In this document: one piece after another, positions 6,372 through 10,330 of the stretch
Position numbering within the stretch: the stretch's first letter is position 1
Layout: each line of letters starts with the position of its first letter
Assembly (NCBI GenBank): GCA_003449195.1
Contig: DMID01000053.1
Location: forward strand, 1-10,330
DNA length: 10,330 bases
DNA from: Lysobacteraceae bacterium
GTDB taxonomy: Bacteria; Pseudomonadota; Gammaproteobacteria; Xanthomonadales; Xanthomonadaceae
Direction: 5' to 3'
The notes under the pieces: generated by a model
The model's database searches: none
Seen by the model: only the letters and a program-made list of their open reading frames with translations
Told to the model about the DNA's origin: nothing
Translations under genes and position numbers: made by a program

Positions 6372-6388
6372 CGGCAACCGGATATAAT
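6358..6388 (+). promoter_or_regulatory. typA promoter (perfect -10 TATAAT)
   Basis: TATAAT at 6383-6388 is a perfect sigma-70 -10 box, striking in such GC-rich DNA, and is 47 bases ahead of the typA start codon. The -35 side is poor: TTTTCC/TTTCCG at 6358-6364 at 18-19 base spacing. Transcription would start near 6395, giving a leader of about 40 bases with no clear purine-rich ribosome-binding site just before the ATG. Confidence 0.7.
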
Positions 6389-6435
6389 GTGCGGCTTACC
6401 CCATACAGGTCAGGCGTTTCCGGCGCCCACTCCGC

Positions 6436-8265
6436 ATGTCCATCGAAAACCTCCGCAACATCGCCATCGTCGCCCACGTCGACCACGGCAAGACCACCCT
6501 CGTCGATCAGCTGCTCAAGCAGTCGGGCACCTTCAGCGAGCGCGCGCAGATCGCCGACCGCGTGATGGACAGCAACGACCAGGAAAAGGAACGCGGCATC
6601 ACCATCCTGGCCAAGAACACGGCCATCAACTGGAACGGCAACCGCATCAACATCGTCGATACCCCCGGCCACGCCGACTTCGGCGGCGAGGTGGAGCGCG
6701 TGCTGTCGATGGTGGACACGGTGCTGATCCTGGTGGACGCGATGGACGGCCCGATGCCGCAGACGCGCTTCGTCACCCAGAAGGCCTTCGCGATGGGCTT
6801 CAAGCCGATCGTGGTGATCAACAAGATCGACCGCCCCGGCGCGCGCCCTGAGTGGGTCGTCGAGCAGGTGTGGGACCTGTTCGACCGTCTCGGCGCCACC
6901 CCCGAGCAGATGGACTTCCCGATCGTCTACGCCTCGGCGCTGAACGGCTATGCCTCGCTGGACGAGAACGTCCGTTCCGGCGACATGACCCCGCTGTACG
7001 AAGCCATCATGAAGTACGCCCCCAAGCCGGACGTGGACCCGGAAGGCGCGTTCCAGATGCGCATCAGCCAGCTGGACTACAACAGCTTCGTCGGCGTGAT
7101 CGGCATCGGCCGCATCCAGCGCGGCACGCTGAAGAAGAACATGCCGGTGGTGGTGATCGACCGCGAAGGCAAGAAGCGTCAGGGCAAGGTGCTGCAGGTG
7201 CTGGGCTTCCTCGGCCTGGAGCGCATCGAGCAGGAATCAGCCGAGGCCGGCGACATCGTGGCCATCTCCGGCATCCAGGAGCTGACCATCTCCGATACCG
7301 TCTGCGCACTGGACACGCCCGAGGCGCTGCCGGCGCTGACCGTGGACGAGCCGACCATCTCGATGACCTTCCAGGTCAACAACTCGCCGTTTGCCGGCAA
7401 CAAGGACCTGTCCGGCGGCAAGTTCCTGACCAGCCGCCAGCTCAAGGACCGGCTGGACCGCGAGAAGGTGCACAACGTCGCCCTGCGCGTGGAGCAGCTG
7501 GAAGACGCCGACAAGTTCCTGGTCTCCGGCCGCGGCGAACTGCACCTGTCGGTGCTGATCGAGAACATGCGCCGCGAAGGCTACGAGCTGGCCGTGTCGC
7601 GCCCGGAAGTGATCATCAAGGAAATCGACGGCCAGCAGATGGAGCCGATCGAGCAGCTCGTCGTCGACGTGGAAGAAATCCACCAGGGCGGCGTGATGGA
7701 GAAGCTCGGCATCCGCAAGGGCCAGCTGAAGAACATGGAGCCCGACGGCAAGGGCCGCGTGCGCCTGGATTACCTGATCCCGGCGCGTGGCCTGATCGGC
7801 TTCCAGAACGAGTTCAAGACCCTGACCCAGGGCTCGGGCCTGCTGTTCCACGTGTTCGACCACTACGGCCCGAAGGAACAGGGCGCCATCGCCAAGCGTC
7901 CCAACGGCGTGATGATCGCCAACGCGCCGGGCGCCACGCCGGCCTACGCGCTGGGGCCGCTGGAAGAACGCGGCAAGCTGTTCGCCGCCGAAGGCGACAA
8001 CGTGTACGAAGGCCAGCTGGTCGGCATCCACTCCAAGGACAACGACCTGACGGTGAATGCGATCAAGACCAAGCCGCTGACCAACATGCGCGCCTCGGGC
8101 AAGGACGATGCGATCAAGCTGACCCCGGCGATCAAGTTCACCCTGGAACAGGCGCTGGACTTCATCGAGGACGACGAGCTGGTGGAAGTGACCCCCAAGG
8201 AAATCCGCCTGCGCAAGAAGGGCCTCACCGAAAACGAGCGCAAGCGCGCCGGCCGCGGCGGCTGA
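6436..8265 (+). CDS. typA: Ribosome-associated GTPase TypA/BipA
   Basis: A translational GTPase of the elongation-factor family that binds the ribosome and supports 50S assembly and growth in cold or stress. The 609-residue length is normal. Domain order: G domain with G1 AHVDHGKTT (13-21), G2 around RGIT (53-56), G3 DTPGHADFG (75-83), G4 NKID (129-132) and G5 near SALNG; then domain II (about 205-300), the EF-G-like domain III with SGRGELHLSVLIENMRREGYE (363-383) and domain V (VDVEEIHQGGVMEKL, from about 412), and the BipA-specific C-terminal domain (RGLIGFQNEFKTLTQGSGLLFHVFDHY). It ends in an Arg/Gly-rich tail. Start ATG 6436 matches the family N-terminus, although the preceding 20 bases lack an obvious Shine-Dalgarno sequence. 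It follows the TATAAT promoter and is trailed closely by the DUF2127 gene. Confidence 0.98.
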   Translation: MSIENLRNIAIVAHVDHGKTTLVDQLLKQSGTFSERAQIADRVMDSNDQEKERGITILAKNTAINWNGNRINIVDTPGHADFGGEVERVLSMVDTVLILVDAMDGPMPQTRFVTQKAFAMGFKPIVVINKIDRPGARPEWVVEQVWDLFDRLGATPEQMDFPIVYASALNGYASLDENVRSGDMTPLYEAIMKYAPKPDVDPEGAFQMRISQLDYNSFVGVIGIGRIQRGTLKKNMPVVVIDREGKKRQGKVLQVLGFLGLERIEQESAEAGDIVAISGIQELTISDTVCALDTPEALPALTVDEPTISMTFQVNNSPFAGNKDLSGGKFLTSRQLKDRLDREKVHNVALRVEQLEDADKFLVSGRGELHLSVLIENMRREGYELAVSRPEVIIKEIDGQQMEPIEQLVVDVEEIHQGGVMEKLGIRKGQLKNMEPDGKGRVRLDYLIPARGLIGFQNEFKTLTQGSGLLFHVFDHYGPKEQGAIAKRPNGVMIANAPGATPAYALGPLEERGKLFAAEGDNVYEGQLVGIHSKDNDLTVNAIKTKPLTNMRASGKDDAIKLTPAIKFTLEQALDFIEDDELVEVTPKEIRLRKKGLTENERKRAGRGG

Positions 8266-8284
8266 TCGTCGCAGCCTGAGGCCA

Positions 8285-8791
8285 ATGGGCATGCAGACAC
8301 GGGATGCGGGATTGAAGGACGCGCGTTACGACGCCGATCCGCATGCCCATCCCGGGCTGCATGCCATTGCCCTGTTGGAAGGCAGCAAGGGCGTGCTGGC
8401 CCTGCTTGCCGCCACCGGGCTGGAAATCTTCGGGCCGACGCCGCTGCGGCACGTGGTCGGCAAGCTGATCCACCTGCTCCAGCTCGACCCCAACCACGGC
8501 ATGCTGCCTTCGCTGCTGGCCGCCATCGACCCGCACGCCGTGCATCTTGCCGCGCTGCTGGTGGCCTTGTACGGCCTGCTGCATCTGGTCGAATCCTGGG
8601 GCCTGTGGCATGCCCGCTCCTGGGCATCCTGGCTGGGCTGCGTCAGTGCTTCGGTCTACCTACCCTTCGACCTCTACGCCGTGGCCACGCATCCGGGCTG
8701 GGCGTCGCTGGCCGTGCTGGCCATCAACATCGCCATCGTGGCCGCGCTGGCCCGTGACCTGTTCCGCCGCCGTCGCGCGGGACATATCTGA
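8285..8791 (+). CDS. DUF2127 family integral membrane protein
   Basis: A 168-residue hydrophobic protein of unknown function. It resembles DUF2127 proteins: a start like PGLHAIALLEGSKGVLALLAATGL (23-46), a middle HLAALLVALYGLLHLVESWGLW (87-108), and WASWLGCVSASVYLPFDLYAV (113-133), matching the family pattern in which a helix ending in VExxGLW is followed by W-xxW-xxxxSxxxYxPFExY. Four membrane segments are likely, about 24-48, 84-103, 113-131 and 138-157, with a basic C-terminal RRRRAGHI. The first ATG (8285) is only 3 bases from GAGG (8278-8281); the ATG at 8291 sits 9 bases away and may be the true start. The gene starts 19 bases after the typA stop on the same strand, so they are probably co-transcribed. 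No catalytic motif is evident. Confidence 0.83.
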   Translation: MGMQTRDAGLKDARYDADPHAHPGLHAIALLEGSKGVLALLAATGLEIFGPTPLRHVVGKLIHLLQLDPNHGMLPSLLAAIDPHAVHLAALLVALYGLLHLVESWGLWHARSWASWLGCVSASVYLPFDLYAVATHPGWASLAVLAINIAIVAALARDLFRRRRAGHI

Positions 8792-8797
8792 CCGATC

Positions 8798-8839
8798 CGC
8801 CGCGCGGCGTTGCAAAGCACTTCACCGCGCGGGTAGCCT
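8798..8839 (+). promoter_or_regulatory. Gap before the amidase gene: palindrome and candidate promoter
   Basis: Just after the DUF2127 stop codon lies a perfect 12-bp palindrome (8798-8809), too short-looped and without a T-run to be a confident terminator. It is followed by TTGCAA (8810-8815), an 18-base spacer and TAGCCT (8834-8839), a weak sigma-70-like pair that would start transcription about 30 bases ahead of the amidase gene. Low confidence. Confidence 0.3.
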
Positions 8840-8856
8840 GCTCGATGCCGGCCGGG

Positions 8857-8872
8857 GGCACGTGCCAAGGGG
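8857..8872 (+). promoter_or_regulatory. Ribosome-binding site of the amidase with adjoining palindrome
   Basis: AAGGGG at 8867-8872 is a good Shine-Dalgarno sequence; it lies 4 bases from ATG 8877 and 7 bases from the next codon, also ATG (8880), so either could be the start. The perfect palindrome GGCACGTGCC (8857-8866) abuts it and might fold beside the ribosome site. Confidence 0.55.
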
Positions 8873-8876
8873 ATAC

Positions 8877-10330
8877 ATGATGCGTCCAAGCGCCATCTGG
8901 CTGCTGCCGGTTCTGCTTGTCCTGAGTGCCTGCGGCAGTGGCGCGGATGATCGCGCGGCAAGCCCGCGTGCGCCCGACGACTTCCTGTATGCCGAGCTCG
9001 ACATCGCCATGCTGCAGCAGCGCATGGCCGACGGCACGCTCGACAGCCACACGCTGACCCGCGCCTATCTCGACCGCATTGCCGCCATCGACAGGGCCGG
9101 GCCGTCGCTGCACGCCGTGATCGAAACCAACCCGGATGCCCTGCGCGAAGCCGCCGCCCGCGATGCCGAACGCCGCGCGGGCAAACTGCGCGGGCCGCTG
9201 CATGGCATCCCGGTGCTGATCAAGGACAACATCGGCGCCACCCCGATGGTCAATTCGGCCGGTTCGCTCGCGCTCCGGGATTTCCGCCCCGCCCACGACG
9301 CGTTTCTCGTGCGCCGCCTGCGCGAGGCCGGGGCCGTGATCCTCGGCAAGACCAACCTCAGTGAATGGGCCAACTTCCGCTCCACCCGCAGCATTTCAGG
9401 TTGGAGCGCGCGCGGCGGACAGACCCGCAACCCCTATGCCCTCGACCACAGCCCGTGCGGTTCCAGCAGCGGCAGCGCGGTAGCGGTGGCGGCCAATCTG
9501 GCCGTCGTGGCCGTGGGCACCGAAACCGACGGCAGCATCCTGTGCCCGGCTGCGGTCAACGGCATCGTCGGCCTGAAACCCACCGTCGGGCTGGTCAGCC
9601 GCAACGGCATCCTGCCGATCTCCTTCAGCCAGGACACCGCCGGCCCGATGGCCCGCAACGTCACCGATGCCGCCTTGCTGCTGTCCGCGGTGGCCGGGCG
9701 CGACGAATCCGACCCGGCCACCGCGACGCTGCCCGGCCACGCGGTCTACGACTATGCCGCGCGCCTGTCGCCGGACGCTCTGCGCGGCGCCCGCATCGGC
9801 GTACTGCACAACAACCTATCCGAAGCCGAGGACATCGGCGGCGTCTACCGGCATGCACTGGATGCACTGCGAGATGCCGGCGCCACGCTGGTGGATGTCG
9901 CACTCCCGACCGACGGCCAATGGGACGATGCGGAAACCACGGTGTTGCTGCATGAGTTCAAGGCCGGGCTGGAACGTTATCTGCGCCAACAGCACGCCCC
10001 CGTGCACACGCTGGCCGAATTGATCGCCTTCAATGGCCAGCATGCCGGCAAGGAAATGGCCCGTTTCGATCAGGACCTGTTCGAGCGCAGCCAGGCCACC
10101 ACCGGCCTGGCCGATCCGGTCTACATCCAGGCCCGCGCCAAGGCTCGACAGCTGGCCGGCCCGCTGGGACTGGATGCAACCCTCGATGCCGAGCACCTCG
10201 ATGCCCTGGTTGCGCCCACCACCGGGGCCGCCTGGCGCATCGACCCGGCGCGTGGCGACGATTTCCGCGGTGCCGGCTACGGGGCGGCGGCCGTGGCGGG
10301 CTACCCGAGCCTGACCGTGCCGATGGGCTC
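8877..10330 (+). CDS. pam: Exported amidase, peptide-amidase type, probable lipoprotein (3' end beyond window)
   Basis: An amidase-signature enzyme, 484 codons visible and still open at the right edge. It begins with a hydrophobic leader and lipobox LSAC (16-19; Cys19 followed by Gly-Ser), so it should be exported and probably lipid-anchored, likely to the outer membrane. The Ser-cisSer-Lys triad is complete: Lys116 in VLIKDN, cis-Ser196 in CGSSSGSAVAVAAN, nucleophile Ser220 in ETDGSILCPAA. The 24-residue gap between the serines equals that in FAAH. Segments such as AVIETNPDALREAA, SEWANFRS, ISGWSARGGQTRNPY and GYPSLTVPMG closely resemble, from memory, the peptide amidase Pam of Stenotrophomonas maltophilia, which removes C-terminal amide groups from peptides; that substrate is therefore inferred. 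A different amide substrate is possible. Start at ATG 8877 or 8880, with AAGGGG upstream. It stands 85 bp after the DUF2127 gene on the same strand. Confidence 0.88.
   Translation, partial: MMRPSAIWLLPVLLVLSACGSGADDRAASPRAPDDFLYAELDIAMLQQRMADGTLDSHTLTRAYLDRIAAIDRAGPSLHAVIETNPDALREAAARDAERRAGKLRGPLHGIPVLIKDNIGATPMVNSAGSLALRDFRPAHDAFLVRRLREAGAVILGKTNLSEWANFRSTRSISGWSARGGQTRNPYALDHSPCGSSSGSAVAVAANLAVVAVGTETDGSILCPAAVNGIVGLKPTVGLVSRNGILPISFSQDTAGPMARNVTDAALLLSAVAGRDESDPATATLPGHAVYDYAARLSPDALRGARIGVLHNNLSEAEDIGGVYRHALDALRDAGATLVDVALPTDGQWDDAETTVLLHEFKAGLERYLRQQHAPVHTLAELIAFNGQHAGKEMARFDQDLFERSQATTGLADPVYIQARAKARQLAGPLGLDATLDAEHLDALVAPTTGAAWRIDPARGDDFRGAGYGAAAVAGYPSLTVPMG

Noticed and set aside
7237..8292. 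Open frame of 351 codons antisense to typA
   Set aside because: Low-complexity His/Leu/Val/Asp-rich product without motifs, fully opposite the conserved TypA coding sequence.

Overview
The window is about 10.3 kb of very GC-rich, tightly packed bacterial chromosome carrying core metabolic and housekeeping genes. The gene set and protein sequences suggest a gammaproteobacterium of the Xanthomonas/Stenotrophomonas/Lysobacter group. The strongest pointers are an exported amidase that closely resembles the Stenotrophomonas peptide amidase, a 328-residue type 2 malate dehydrogenase, a GTPase TypA/BipA and a DUF2127 membrane protein. This assignment is an inference from sequence memory, not from a database search.

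Layout. (1) 1-293, plus strand: C-terminal end of a citrate synthase-family protein, cut by the window edge. (2) 294-662: convergent gap with no recognisable gene and a folded 3' structure next to prpE. (3) 663-2567, minus: propionyl-CoA synthetase PrpE. (4) 2568-2783: gap with hairpins at one end and operator-like inverted repeats ahead of prpE. (5) 2784-4412, minus: a second AMP-forming acyl-CoA synthetase. (6) 4413-4664: gap with an 18-bp tandem duplication and a strong intrinsic terminator for mdh. (7) 4665-5651, minus: malate dehydrogenase. (8) 5737-6231, minus: cytoplasmic cyclophilin-type peptidyl-prolyl isomerase. (9) 6232-6435: divergent promoter region with a perfect TATAAT in front of typA. 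(10) 6436-8265, plus: TypA/BipA, followed closely by (11) 8285-8791, plus: DUF2127 membrane protein. (12) 8877 to the right edge, plus: start of an exported amidase, probably a lipoprotein.

How the genes fit together. The left two thirds have a carbon-metabolism theme. PrpE and the second ligase activate short or medium acids to CoA thioesters. A citrate synthase-family enzyme would condense acyl-CoA with oxaloacetate, and malate dehydrogenase supplies that oxaloacetate. The genes are not one operon: orientation, gaps and terminators separate them into several transcription units, with ppi-mdh and typA-DUF2127 the only likely co-transcribed pairs. The right third is translation/stress GTPase plus envelope functions.

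I found no mobile element, CRISPR array, tRNA/rRNA or defence system and no convincing new biological system. The most useful leads are non-coding: a 30-bp inverted repeat upstream of prpE, an inverted repeat over the typA promoter, a long folded element after prpE, and a tandem 18-mer beside the mdh terminator.
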